Assembly: GCF_037892605.1 (NCBI RefSeq)
Contig: NZ_JBBKTU010000001.1
Coordinates: forward strand, 3,100,001 to 3,164,000
Direction of reading: 5' to 3'
DNA: 64,000 nt
Origin: Lacibacter sp. H407
GTDB taxonomy: Bacteria > Bacteroidota > Bacteroidia > Chitinophagales > Chitinophagaceae
Shown here piece by piece: positions 8,875 to 17,904 of the stretch. The notes under the pieces were generated by a model. That model worked only from the letters and a program-made list of their open reading frames with translations. It had not been told where the DNA came from and made no database searches. A program made the translations under genes and the position numbers. Position 1 is the first letter of the stretch. The number at the start of each line of letters is the position of its first letter.

Positions 8875-9513
8875 TTACTTTTTCCAAAAGTTATGGAAAT
8901 ATTCAAGGTCGCCAGGGGTTATCATTTCGTATTTCCAATTAGAGCTATCAAGTATTAGATAATTGTATCCGTAGAAATGCTGTTTCTTCTCTTTAAAAAA
9001 TACAGTCAATTTGTATTGATAGGCTGGGGAAATTGAAAAAGCTGAATCGAACGGTTCACTTGAGTAACCACGTACTTTGCTATGGTTCCAATCTGTTACA
9101 AATCTTACTATTTGATCAGATGTTAGCAATTTTGCTTTATTTTCTTTTTTTGAGAATATCATTATCGAATCGATAGGCTTTGTGTCTAAGTAAATTCTGT
9201 GCGGGTTAAGCTCACTAATTGTGTTATCGCATATATTTAGTGTAAGGAACCTTTCGTTCGAGGCTTGCCAAGTAAAAATGCAACTATCAATCTGCGAAGC
9301 TCCTGTATTCTGTTTCTTGTCAGCAATATAGACTTCGTATTTGAAATAATTGGCCAATACTAAATCTGGGCATTTTGATTTTATAATCCTGTAATTCTGA
9401 ACCTTCCATTCTTGGATTTTTTCACATGTTGTTGTGTTGTTGTTACAAGAGGGTACGATTATTGCCAAAAAAAAGATGGAATATAGGTGTATGTTTTGTT
9501 TCTTTTGAATCAT
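8875..9513 (-). CDS. Hypothetical lipoprotein
   Basis: A 212-residue protein whose N terminus MIQKKQNIHLYSIFFLAII is followed by VPSC, a plausible lipobox, so it is probably a lipid-anchored periplasmic or outer-membrane protein. I chose the ATG at 9513 because it puts the basic start and hydrophobic stretch at the N terminus; a longer reading from 9591 would begin in the terminator of the upstream gene. The mature part is mixed alpha/beta, Lys- and Ser-rich, with no motif I recognise. Its 3' end meets the carboxyltransferase 3' end with an 18-nt gap. Function unknown. Confidence 0.65.
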   Translation of the reverse strand: MIQKKQNIHLYSIFFLAIIVPSCNNNTTTCEKIQEWKVQNYRIIKSKCPDLVLANYFKYEVYIADKKQNTGASQIDSCIFTWQASNERFLTLNICDNTISELNPHRIYLDTKPIDSIMIFSKKENKAKLLTSDQIVRFVTDWNHSKVRGYSSEPFDSAFSISPAYQYKLTVFFKEKKQHFYGYNYLILDSSNWKYEMITPGDLEYFHNFWKK

Positions 9514-9546
9514 AATTAAGAGTGGATTAATTATGTTGTTAAAAAG

Positions 9547-9574
9547 AAAAACCTCATCTTGTGATGAGGTTTTC
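9547..9574 (-). terminator. Intrinsic terminator of the DUF6580 gene
   Basis: A perfect hairpin acctcatc (9551-9558) / gatgaggt (9563-9570) with loop ttgt, extended by four A-T pairs. On the minus strand it is followed by a T-rich tail (tttttcttttt), directly after the stop codon of the leftward gene at 9594. Confidence 0.85.
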
Positions 9575-9593
9575 AATATGATAAAAAACAATT

Positions 9594-10154
9594 TTATGCT
9601 TTCGCTGTTTTCAATTCACTTGATGTTAACAATGCATAACCGCCAAAAAACATGGTGCAGAATACAACGGTAGCATATAAGCTGCCGGTGTAAAATGGAA
9701 TACCATCTGTTAAAGTCAGCATCAATCCTTCCATTGTTTTTGGATGATGGTAACCACCACCGCCGATCCACACCAGGAAATTACTTACAAAGAAATAAAC
9801 CGTTGGTCCGGCCAAAGCACCTAAACCGATCTGCCATGCTTTCTTTTGATTGATAAAGAAACCCATCACAGTTAAACCTGCAAATAAAATATAGTTAGTC
9901 ATCTGTCCGCCATAAAAACCTTTAATTGAAGTAAGTCCTGCGCTGTACAACACCTGGTACAATGCATCACTGATGAACATACTAAGGATAGGCAACGCAA
10001 AAGCATATTTTTTATCCTTCATGATCGAACCGGCAAACAGGGCAATCGCAATTTGTGGTGCAAAACCTAGGGGACGGTTTGGTAAGATGCGGTAAAGCGC
10101 TGCCACAACAATCAATGCTGCCAATGTAAAAACGAATGTTTTATTCAACTTCAT
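9594..10154 (-). CDS. DUF6580-like putative membrane transport protein
   Basis: A 186-residue protein with about five or six membrane helices. The pattern fits the DUF6580 putative transporter family: FAPQIAIALFAGS, a loop with MFISDALYQ, a Gly-rich segment IGGGGYHHP before the last helices, and TDGIPFYTGSL. This family resembles the membrane S components of ECF vitamin transporters, but no ATPase lies nearby. The start at 10154 (MKLNKTFVF) puts the first helix near the N terminus; the ATG seven codons upstream is possible. The substrate cannot be read from the sequence. Confidence 0.68.
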   Translation of the reverse strand: MKLNKTFVFTLAALIVVAALYRILPNRPLGFAPQIAIALFAGSIMKDKKYAFALPILSMFISDALYQVLYSAGLTSIKGFYGGQMTNYILFAGLTVMGFFINQKKAWQIGLGALAGPTVYFFVSNFLVWIGGGGYHHPKTMEGLMLTLTDGIPFYTGSLYATVVFCTMFFGGYALLTSSELKTAKA

Positions 10155-10263
10155 AAATCCTGTATTGAGCGACAAAAATAGCTAAAAACAGCTCCCGAAA
10201 AGCCATTTTGGAAATTGTCTTTCCCCGATATGTGGATAATGACGAAAGGATTATTTTAGTGCA

Positions 10264-10617
10264 ATGGCAAAACACCTGGAAACCGGCAGGCAAGGGGAAG
10301 AGTTGGCGGCTGAATGGTTGCTGGCACAGGGTTTTGTAATTCTTCACCGCAACTGGAAGCATTCGTATTTTGAATTAGATGTAATTGCGTCAAAAGACAA
10401 TATCCTTCATTTTATTGAAGTAAAGACAAGAACGAGTGATACCTATGGTCATCCCGAAGAGGGTGTAACAGCCAAAAAACTGGAACGGCTAATGAATGCA
10501 GGCGAGGAGTTTTTGTATCAACATCCCGAATGGAAACGCATTCAATATGATATTCTTAGTATACGCCTGCACCGATTCAAAGCGCCGGAATATTTCTTTT
10601 TGGAAGATGTTTCTTAG
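10264..10617 (+). CDS. YraN family protein (UPF0102), endonuclease-like fold
   Basis: A 117-residue protein matching the UPF0102/YraN family in length and motifs: GRQGEELAAEWL near the start, the core E-x9-D-x-I-A strand (FELDVIASKD), and FIEVKTR, the E-V-K triad of the PD-(D/E)XK nuclease fold. Members are small, widespread and poorly understood; a role in DNA processing is suspected from the fold only. It is divergent from the DUF6580 gene and converges on purB, its stop codon lying inside an inverted repeat. Confidence 0.88.
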   Translation: MAKHLETGRQGEELAAEWLLAQGFVILHRNWKHSYFELDVIASKDNILHFIEVKTRTSDTYGHPEEGVTAKKLERLMNAGEEFLYQHPEWKRIQYDILSIRLHRFKAPEYFFLEDVS

Positions 10618-10677
10618 CCGATAGCCTGTAGTTGATAGCCAGTACTACTCGATACTAACGACTACCAACTATCGGCT
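10616..10677. repeat. Inverted repeat between yraN and purB
   Basis: Perfect 9-bp arms agccgatag (10616-10624) and ctatcggct (10669-10677) flank a 44-nt spacer that itself holds gtagttgatag-like words. It overlaps the yraN stop codon and fills the gap between two convergent genes, so it may act as a two-way terminator, although no long T tract follows either arm. Confidence 0.55.
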
Positions 10678-10681
10678 TGGA

Positions 10682-12028
10682 TTAATATTTTGGATTAACG
10701 CCGATATAATTATAAGGCGTAATAGCACTCAATTCTTTTTTCACGTCAGCACTTACTTTCAACCCTTTGATAAACGCCTGCATTGATTTTTGTGTGATGG
10801 CAGCGTTTCCTCGTGTTAATTCTTTTAAAGCTTCGTATGGGTTTGGATAATTTTCTCTTCGTAAAATGGTTTGAATCGCTTCGGCCACAACGGCCCAGTT
10901 GTTTTCAAGGTCCTGTTTAATTTTTTCTTCATTCAACAATAATTTATTCAACCCTTTGTCAATTGATTTTAATGAAAGGATTGAATGTGCAAACGGAACG
11001 CCGAGGTTACGTAATACGGTTGAATCAGTAAGGTCACGTTGCAATCTTGAAACAGGAAGTTTAGCTGATAAATGTTCGAACAACGCATTGGCAATACCAA
11101 GATTGCCTTCTGCATTTTCAAAATCGATCGGGTTTACTTTGTGTGGCATGGCACTGCTGCCTACTTCGCCTTTCTTGATCTTTTGTTTAAAGTAATCCAT
11201 CGATACATAGGTCCAGATATCACGACAAAGATCAATTAGAATGGTGTTGATGCGTTTGATGCCGTCCATCTGCGCCGCAAGATTATCGTAATGCTCAATT
11301 TGCGTAGTGTATTGCTGACGCTGCAAACCAAGTTTCGCTTCCACAAACTCGTTGCCGAATTTCACCCAGTCTTTCTTTGGGAAGGCAACAAAATGTGCAT
11401 TGAAGTTTCCCGTTGCGCCGCCAAATTTTGCTGACGTTGGTAAAGCAGACAATTGTTGCAGCTGATTTTCGAGGCGCTCAACAAATACCATGATCTCTTT
11501 ACCAAGTTTGGTAGGCGATGCAGCTTGGCCGTGTGTACGTGCCAGCAACGGAATGTTTCTCCAGTCTTTTGCAAAACTTTTCAAGCTTAAGATTAATGTT
11601 GATACGGCGGGAAGTAATTCCTGCTCCAACGCATCTTTCCAAAGAAGCGGGATAGAAGTGTTGTTAATATCCTGTGAGGTAAGTCCAAAATGGATCCATT
11701 CTTTGTGCTGTGATAATTGTAAGGAGTCCAGTTCACGTTTCAAAAAGTATTCAACAGCTTTTACATCGTGATTGGTAACGCTTTCCAGATTTTTAATTTC
11801 AACCGCTTGTTCAACGGAGAAGTTGACAACAACATTTTTTAATGCTTTCTGCTGTTGTGCTGTAAGTTTGAAAAATTTCTTTTCTGCCAAAAAGAGAAAG
11901 TATTCAATTTCTACATGTACCCGGTAGCGGATCAACGCAAATTCGGAGAAATAAAGATCAAGATGCTGCAGTTGATTGCGGTAACGTCCGTCAACAGGCG
12001 AAATAGCGGTGAGGTTTTGAAGTTCCAT
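10682..12028 (-). CDS. purB: Adenylosuccinate lyase
   Basis: A 448-residue fumarase/aspartase-superfamily lyase that releases fumarate from SAICAR and from adenylosuccinate in purine synthesis. The superfamily signature SSAMPHKVNP holds the flexible catalytic loop, and TSQDINNTS and ARTHGQAA (His on the catalytic side) are in the usual order. The N terminus begins with LTAISPVDGRY, typical of PurB. The length fits the family (430-460). It is transcribed leftward, divergent from mqnA, with a palindromic 150-nt region between them. Confidence 0.96.
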   Translation of the reverse strand: MELQNLTAISPVDGRYRNQLQHLDLYFSEFALIRYRVHVEIEYFLFLAEKKFFKLTAQQQKALKNVVVNFSVEQAVEIKNLESVTNHDVKAVEYFLKRELDSLQLSQHKEWIHFGLTSQDINNTSIPLLWKDALEQELLPAVSTLILSLKSFAKDWRNIPLLARTHGQAASPTKLGKEIMVFVERLENQLQQLSALPTSAKFGGATGNFNAHFVAFPKKDWVKFGNEFVEAKLGLQRQQYTTQIEHYDNLAAQMDGIKRINTILIDLCRDIWTYVSMDYFKQKIKKGEVGSSAMPHKVNPIDFENAEGNLGIANALFEHLSAKLPVSRLQRDLTDSTVLRNLGVPFAHSILSLKSIDKGLNKLLLNEEKIKQDLENNWAVVAEAIQTILRRENYPNPYEALKELTRGNAAITQKSMQAFIKGLKVSADVKKELSAITPYNYIGVNPKY

Positions 12029-12071
12029 GTAATAGTTTACAGTTTGTAGTTAATTGGTTGCCGAAGTTATT

Positions 12072-12135
12072 GCTGCATATGGCTGTTGTGGTACAAGTGA
12101 GTGACACAACGAAAGCTCCATAGCAGCAAACAGCC
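12072..12135. repeat. Nested palindromic element between purB and mqnA
   Basis: gctgcatatgg (12072-12082) pairs with ccatagcagc (12118-12127) with one bulge, and gttgtg (12085-12090) pairs with cacaac (12105-12110). A second partner for ggctgtt is aacagcc at 12129-12135. It may be an interspersed palindromic element or a regulatory structure for the divergent genes. Confidence 0.5.
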
Positions 12136-12180
12136 TGACCAACAAAAAATCCCTTTCTTTGCAGCGCAAAAGTAAATGAA

Positions 12181-12921
12181 TTGAATAAGATAAAAATTGG
12201 AGCCGTCAGTTATTTAAACACAAAGCCCATGATGTATGGGATGCAGTCGGCAAGTTTTCTGGCGACGCATGAGTTGGTGCCCGATTATCCTTCAAAAGTG
12301 GCGGCGATGTTGAAGTCGGGAGAAGTAGATGTGGCGTTGGTGCCTGTGGCCCTGCTACCTGAGTTGCCGCATTATCATATTGTAAGCGATTATTGTATTG
12401 CATCGGATGTTGAAGTGGCATCTGTTTGCCTCTTCAGCGAGGTACCCGTGGAAGAAGTGACAACTGTTTATCTCGATTACCAAAGCCGGACATCGGTAGC
12501 ACTGGCGCAAATATTGATGAAAGAGTTCTGGGGTATACATCCGGAGTTGATCAACGCTACCGATGAAAGCTATCGAACAAAAATAACCGGTACAACTGCT
12601 GCGGTGGTCATTGGCGACAGGGCGTTAGAGCAACGTCGACTCTCTACTTATGTGTACGATCTTGCCAGCGAATGGCGTGCTATGACCGATCTGCCATTTG
12701 TATTTGCAGTTTGGGTAAGTATTGAGCCAATGAGCAATGATTGGATAAAACAGTTTAACGCTGCAAATGCGGAAGGTTTTACATTGCTGGATGAAATAGC
12801 CGAACAGCAGAAGTATCCTGTGTATGATTTAAAGAAATACTATACAAACAATATCAGTTACCTGTTGGATGATGAAAAGCGGAAAGGAATGAAACGCTTC
12901 CTTGATTTTTTACAGGTGTAA
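12181..12921 (+). CDS. mqnA: Chorismate dehydratase, futalosine menaquinone pathway
   Basis: A 246-residue protein of the MqnA/MqnD family, which has a periplasmic-binding-protein-like fold and dehydrates chorismate to 3-enolpyruvyl-benzoate, the first step of the futalosine route to menaquinone. The N terminus KIGAVSYLNTKPM is the family signature; DVALVPVALLPEL, IGDRALE and WRAMTDLPFVFAVW follow in the expected order. The start is TTG at 12181; the nearby ATG at 12176 is out of frame and stops at once. No other mqn gene is in the window. It implies menaquinone made by the futalosine rather than the o-succinylbenzoate pathway. Confidence 0.9.
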   Translation: MNKIKIGAVSYLNTKPMMYGMQSASFLATHELVPDYPSKVAAMLKSGEVDVALVPVALLPELPHYHIVSDYCIASDVEVASVCLFSEVPVEEVTTVYLDYQSRTSVALAQILMKEFWGIHPELINATDESYRTKITGTTAAVVIGDRALEQRRLSTYVYDLASEWRAMTDLPFVFAVWVSIEPMSNDWIKQFNAANAEGFTLLDEIAEQQKYPVYDLKKYYTNNISYLLDDEKRKGMKRFLDFLQV

Positions 12922-12936
12922 TGTTTATTTTTAAAA

Positions 12937-15894
12937 ATGACCGGTAAACGGGCGCAACATATTATCTATTGTTATTTTTTATTCCTGTTCATTTGTTTAA
13001 CAGGCAATCTTCATGCGCAGGAGTTACGTTATTCATTCAAAAATTATACAACATCAGACGGACTGCCGAGCTCTGAAGTACACAAGGTATGGCGAGATGC
13101 AAAAAATTACATGTGGTTTGCTACCGATCATGGAGTGTGCCGCTACAATGGTTACAGGTTTGAAACATTTAATCTGCCTGATAATTCGATATTAGGTTTG
13201 TACGAGGATTATAAAAAGAGAATATGGGTGCATTCATTTTCGGGCCAGCTCTTTTATTATGAAAACGGCAAATTCGAAGAGTACAAATGGAATAGCAAAC
13301 TTGTAGATGTCATTAAGCCCGGAGTAATTAATGCATTGTATGTTGATAGCAGTGATGCGCTTTACATTTCTTCAACTGGTCCGCATACCTATATGGTTTC
13401 AAAGGATGGAACAATAAAAGATTTGCTCTCAATCCAGAATAAAATTCAGTACAAAGCCTTTCCAACAACTGCTACCAGATTTTTTACATACGTGAGTTCT
13501 TATCCCGGAAAATTTAATATAGGAGAGCCGCTACCGGTTCAGAAAACCAATATTGCCGTTCGTTTAGGCGGGAAAGAAGTGAATATCACCATACCTCTTA
13601 TTTACAGGCCGGAACGATTTCGTATCAGGCAGTTTTCAAATGATAAAGCGCTTTTTTTCTCCAATGAAGTGTTGATTTGGATCTACGCTGATGGAAGGTT
13701 TGATTTACAAAAGCCGGCCTACCGCATCTATGATATCGAGGAAATCAATGGATTGTTCTACATGGCAACCGAGAAAGGGTTGTTAATACAAAATAAAAAC
13801 GGTGATGTGCTGGCAGAATATTTTAGTAATAAGCACATTACTTCCCTGGCTAAAGATCATGAAGGTGGGTTGTGGTTTACAAGTTTATTGGATGGGGTTT
13901 TCTACTTAAGCAGTACACGTACCAGACACCTGGCGAAGGACGGCATTATTATCAACAGAAAAATAAACGTACTGTACAATCTCGCTGATACGGGTATTGT
14001 TGCCGGCACATTTGACGGAAGTGTTGTGCAGATTATTCCCGGTGCAGTTTGGGACGAAGTAAAAATAAAAGCAGGACAAGTTGTAGATATCAAACAGAAA
14101 GATAACTCTTCTTTTTATGTAGGTGTTTCATTGCTGGGTTGGCCCGAATCGTTAACACGACGATATGGACGCCAGTTTAGTTATACGCTTATACCGAGTT
14201 TGTCAAATATTTTATTGACGGACACTGTTGTTATCGCCGGACAGAATGATAATATTACCAGAGTGAATCTAAACCGGGTACCTGAACTTACTCTCATGGT
14301 TGGTAAAGTGAGTTTTCGTGTGTCGAAAGTATTTCTCAACGATAAAAATGAATTACTTGTTGGCAATCTGTTTGGGTTGTGGAAATATGTTGACAGGGAG
14401 TTGCTGTTGTACGACAGTTCGAAACCTCTGCTGCAATCCCGTATAACTGATATCGTGGAGTATAAAGATCAGATGCTTTTTCTTGGCACACGTGGAAAAG
14501 GATTACTGATAGCAGACAATGATAGTGTAACGCAGGTTACGGAAGCAGATGGGTTGGTAAGTAATAATATCCGGAAGATCTTCATAGATGATGATCGTAT
14601 TTGGCTTGCAACAAATAAGGGATTGTCGCTTTTAACAGTACTCTCAACGAATCCATTTAGCTGCAACATAAAAAATATTAACGTACAAGATGGCTTGCTT
14701 TCCAACGAAATTAACGATGTGGTGAAGAGCGGGAATTACATTGTAGTTGGAACCAATTCAGGCATTTCTTATCTCGATCGAAATTATTTTATTAAGCGGG
14801 AAAATGAGCCATTGCCTTTTTATATAAGAGGAGTCCGGTTAAATGGCAACTTGGTCGATTCTGGCAGGTTGAACAAACTTGGGTTTAAAAACAGAAACCT
14901 TTCTGTTACATACGAAGCTCTGCGATTTAATAACCCTGGACAACTCCGTTATCGTTACCGTTTATCGGGTTACGATAGTACCTGGTTTTATACAAGCGAT
15001 CTTCAGGTGCAATTCAATCCGCTGCCTTATGGTGAGTATGTATTGGAGATACAGGCCAAGAGTGAGTTAGAAGATTGGAACAGTTCATCTAATCTTATCA
15101 GTTTACCGATCGTATGCCATGCCCCATTCTGGTCATCGGCCTGGTTTTGGATATTTATTTTTTCACTGATCATTTTTCTTTTAGTACTGTCGTTCCGGAA
15201 CCGTATTCGATTCATCCGGCAAAAAGAAAAAGAGGAAAAAGAGTTGCAAAAGCGAATCAGTGAATCAGAACAAATGGCATTGAAAGCGCAGATGAATCCA
15301 CATTTCATTTTCAACAGTCTTAATTCTATTCAGCAATATGTTATTGACAGAGATGTTGAAGGGGCAAATAGTTTTATATCAGGGTTTTCAAAACTAATGC
15401 GTCAAACGCTTGAGTTCTCCTCTAAAGAACGGATCAGTTTGGAAGAAGAGATCGCTTACCTGTCAAATTATCTTGATCTTGAAAAAGCACGAATGGAAAG
15501 CAGTTTTCTGTATAAAGTGATCGTACAAACGGAGCAGCCACCTTCGCAGCTTGATATTCCACCTTTGCTTTTACAACCATATGTTGAAAATGCTTTGCGA
15601 CATGGTGTTCGTTACCTCAAAGCCGGGGAAGGATTAATTACACTTTCGTTTCAGGAATATCCCGGAGTATTGCTGTGTACAATTGAGGATAACGGAGTAG
15701 GCAGGGGAAGGGCGATGGAGTTAAAGGCAGTAAATCCAATCGAATATCAATCACGTGGCATGTCATTAACGGCAGAACGTATTGCACTTTTGAATGAGGA
15801 AAAAGAAAAAAAGATCGAAGTAGTAATTGAAGACCTGAAAGATGAAAATGGGAAAGCTTCTGGTACGAGGATACAGGTTTTGTTTCCCATTTAG
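12937..15894 (+). CDS. Periplasmic-propeller sensor histidine kinase (LytS-type kinase core)
   Basis: A 985-residue membrane kinase. It has a signal peptide (cleavage near LHAQE), a large periplasmic sensor made of two-component-regulator propeller repeats (DGLPSSEVHKVWRD, DHEGGLWFTS, DDDRIWLATNKGL and others), a Y_Y_Y-type beta domain (GYDSTWFYT), one transmembrane helix (about 730-755), a coiled-coil linker and a His_kinase core with QMNPHFIFNSLNSIQ, followed by a HATPase domain with LQPYVENALRHG. This is the Bacteroidota YpdA/LytS layout. It reads toward the LytTR regulator gene 134 nt downstream, almost certainly its partner. The ligand sensed is unknown; sugars or cell-wall stress are common for the group. 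Confidence 0.92.
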   Translation: MTGKRAQHIIYCYFLFLFICLTGNLHAQELRYSFKNYTTSDGLPSSEVHKVWRDAKNYMWFATDHGVCRYNGYRFETFNLPDNSILGLYEDYKKRIWVHSFSGQLFYYENGKFEEYKWNSKLVDVIKPGVINALYVDSSDALYISSTGPHTYMVSKDGTIKDLLSIQNKIQYKAFPTTATRFFTYVSSYPGKFNIGEPLPVQKTNIAVRLGGKEVNITIPLIYRPERFRIRQFSNDKALFFSNEVLIWIYADGRFDLQKPAYRIYDIEEINGLFYMATEKGLLIQNKNGDVLAEYFSNKHITSLAKDHEGGLWFTSLLDGVFYLSSTRTRHLAKDGIIINRKINVLYNLADTGIVAGTFDGSVVQIIPGAVWDEVKIKAGQVVDIKQKDNSSFYVGVSLLGWPESLTRRYGRQFSYTLIPSLSNILLTDTVVIAGQNDNITRVNLNRVPELTLMVGKVSFRVSKVFLNDKNELLVGNLFGLWKYVDRELLLYDSSKPLLQSRITDIVEYKDQMLFLGTRGKGLLIADNDSVTQVTEADGLVSNNIRKIFIDDDRIWLATNKGLSLLTVLSTNPFSCNIKNINVQDGLLSNEINDVVKSGNYIVVGTNSGISYLDRNYFIKRENEPLPFYIRGVRLNGNLVDSGRLNKLGFKNRNLSVTYEALRFNNPGQLRYRYRLSGYDSTWFYTSDLQVQFNPLPYGEYVLEIQAKSELEDWNSSSNLISLPIVCHAPFWSSAWFWIFIFSLIIFLLVLSFRNRIRFIRQKEKEEKELQKRISESEQMALKAQMNPHFIFNSLNSIQQYVIDRDVEGANSFISGFSKLMRQTLEFSSKERISLEEEIAYLSNYLDLEKARMESSFLYKVIVQTEQPPSQLDIPPLLLQPYVENALRHGVRYLKAGEGLITLSFQEYPGVLLCTIEDNGVGRGRAMELKAVNPIEYQSRGMSLTAERIALLNEEKEKKIEVVIEDLKDENGKASGTRIQVLFPI

Positions 15895-16028
15895 GAATGC
15901 TTTCTATCAATTTTGCAGAACAATGTAAAAAGCAAGGATGATTATTTATTAGATTTACGCTTGGCAATGTTTTTGCGTATGGAAAATGCCATTTGTCCGC
16001 ATCAAAGAATCGATCAATTAATTGCTAT

Positions 16029-16778
16029 ATGGTAAAAGTATTAACTGTTGATGACGAGCCAAAAAATCTGCGGATCATTAAAGAGCTGTTACGGGTGTAT
16101 TGTCCGAATGCAACGCATATAGGTGAAGCTGGCAACATTGAGCTTGCCCGTCAAATGATCAATGAGTTACAGCCCGACCTTGTATTGCTGGATATTGAAA
16201 TGCCACATGGGAATGCGTTTGATCTGCTCGATAGTATTATGCCTGTAAATTTTGAGATCGTGTTTGTTACGGCATTTGATTCTTATACATTGAAGGCATT
16301 CAAGTATTCTGCACTGGATTATATTTTAAAGCCAGTGAATATTGATGAACTGAAAGCCGTAATTGCAAAAGCAGAACAGCGGGTGCATGCAAAAAATATT
16401 AATCAACAGTTGAGTCTCTTGATGCAGAATTTAAAACAACCCTCTGCCGGTTTGCAAAAAATAGCCGTGCCTACCTTCAAAGATCAACTGGAGTTTATTG
16501 AAACCGATACAATTCTTTATTGTGAGGCCAACGGAGCCTATACATTTATTTTTACAACCGATGGGCAGAAACTGGGCTCCTCTAAAAGTTTAAAAGAGTA
16601 TGAAGAACTTTTGCCCGATAGCATATTTTTCCGCCTGCATCATTCTCACCTCATCAATTTGAATAAAATCAGAAAGTATCACAAAGGAAGGGGAGGGGAA
16701 GTGGAAATGGAAAACGGTGCATACCTGGAGGTGGCTACCCGTCGAAAAGATGAATTCCTGAAGAGGATTGGTTACTAA
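16029..16778 (+). CDS. LytTR-family response regulator
   Basis: A 249-residue DNA-binding regulator. The receiver domain has VDDEP, phospho-acceptor Asp in LLDIEMPHG and Lys in LKPVN; the C-terminal LytTR domain has DTILYCEANGAYT, RLHHSHLINL and the typical end RRKDEFLKRI. I chose ATG 16029 (MVKVLTVDDEP) over an upstream ATG at 15993, because receiver domains start directly with this strand. It follows the propeller kinase and is probably phosphorylated by it. Target genes cannot be told from the sequence. Confidence 0.92.
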   Translation: MVKVLTVDDEPKNLRIIKELLRVYCPNATHIGEAGNIELARQMINELQPDLVLLDIEMPHGNAFDLLDSIMPVNFEIVFVTAFDSYTLKAFKYSALDYILKPVNIDELKAVIAKAEQRVHAKNINQQLSLLMQNLKQPSAGLQKIAVPTFKDQLEFIETDTILYCEANGAYTFIFTTDGQKLGSSKSLKEYEELLPDSIFFRLHHSHLINLNKIRKYHKGRGGEVEMENGAYLEVATRRKDEFLKRIGY

Positions 16779-17010
16779 CGGTCTTCATATATGCACGTCT
16801 ATTGCCGAATACAGCACGGCAGTGAAATTTTTAGCGGTTCCTCGATATATAAGATGAAATAGGTATAGCTTCGTAAAGCCGTTGTTAACCTCTGTAATAC
16901 ATCTATATCCCCTCAGTTTTTAGCAGTAAGTGAAACCCGGGCTTGTTTATACGGGCTGCTGTTATGTCTTGATTTTTCAGCCATTTTCTTAAACGAATTA
17001 CAAAAAGTTA

Positions 17011-17850
17011 TCATGCCTTCCTTCGGATACAAAAAATATTCAGTTGTACATCAAAGTTGTGAACGGGATTTTTTTGTTTGGTAAACGGGTGATCATAAAT
17101 ACTTGTGGCTTCTTTGATGTAAAACGAAAAACCATTTGTTTCAAGTATTGTCAGCATTTCAACAAGCTCTTTATTCTGCTCATAGGTGCCGTGGTATTCG
17201 ATAAAAAGATTCTGCACATGCTGTAATTGCGGTACAATGTCTTTTAGTACTTCATATTCTGCACCTTCGATATCGATCTTTAAAAAATCTACTTTTTTCG
17301 TCAGGATATCTTTCAACCGGAAACCTTGCACCGTTACAGTTTTGCCATTTTCACTGGAAGTGCTTATACTGCTGCCCATTGTTCCTGTTACTGTAAATTG
17401 AAGCGGATCGTTTGTGATCCATACCGCAGCTTTGTGGAGTGTAACATTGTTTAACTGAAATGAGTTGATATTTTTTTGAAGCAATTCAAAGTTTTTTTCA
17501 TCGGGCTCAAAGGCGATCACTGTTGCATCCGGATACAATTGTTTTATATAAATGATGCTAAGCCCGATATTCGATCCGCAGTCGACAACAACGGCGTTTG
17601 GTGGCAGTTGTTGACTATAAGCTTTATCAATAAAGATTTCTTTCAATCCAAATAAAAATTCCTGTGCATTGGTGAAATATACTTTTTTGCCGGATAGGTT
17701 GTGATGTCTTAATTTTCCTGCCGGTAAGTGTTTCAGTATTTTCAGTTTCAGCCAGCTGATATTTACTTCCCGGTATGGGTTATGTATAAAACGATTGACT
17801 GTGTGGTTAAAGCCTTTGAGGAGGTTATTGAAGAAAGAGTTATTCGACAT
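17011..17850 (-). CDS. FkbM-family methyltransferase
   Basis: A 279-residue SAM-dependent methyltransferase of the FkbM family, which usually methylates sugar hydroxyls or polyketides. The SAM-binding loop is VVDCGSNIGLS, followed by AFEPDEKNFE, and the family-typical FLKIDIEGAEYEVL holds the acidic motif that follows the core strand. There is no signal peptide. It lies beside several glycosyltransferase genes, so O-methylation of a surface glycan is the likely role (inferred). It is divergent from the glycosyltransferase at 17905. Confidence 0.88.
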   Translation of the reverse strand: MSNNSFFNNLLKGFNHTVNRFIHNPYREVNISWLKLKILKHLPAGKLRHHNLSGKKVYFTNAQEFLFGLKEIFIDKAYSQQLPPNAVVVDCGSNIGLSIIYIKQLYPDATVIAFEPDEKNFELLQKNINSFQLNNVTLHKAAVWITNDPLQFTVTGTMGSSISTSSENGKTVTVQGFRLKDILTKKVDFLKIDIEGAEYEVLKDIVPQLQHVQNLFIEYHGTYEQNKELVEMLTILETNGFSFYIKEATSIYDHPFTKQKNPVHNFDVQLNIFCIRRKA

Positions 17851-17869
17851 TTTTTATTTACGTATCAGG

Positions 17870-17877
17870 CAAATGTA
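17870..17877 (-). promoter_or_regulatory. -7 promoter element upstream of the FkbM gene
   Basis: On the minus strand this reads TACATTTG, an exact TAnnTTTG match, 20 nt before the ATG at 17850. I do not see a good TTTG -33 box at the expected distance, so it is only a candidate. Confidence 0.45.
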
Positions 17878-17904
17878 GGTTTTTTTGATTTTTAAAGAGA
17901 AGCT

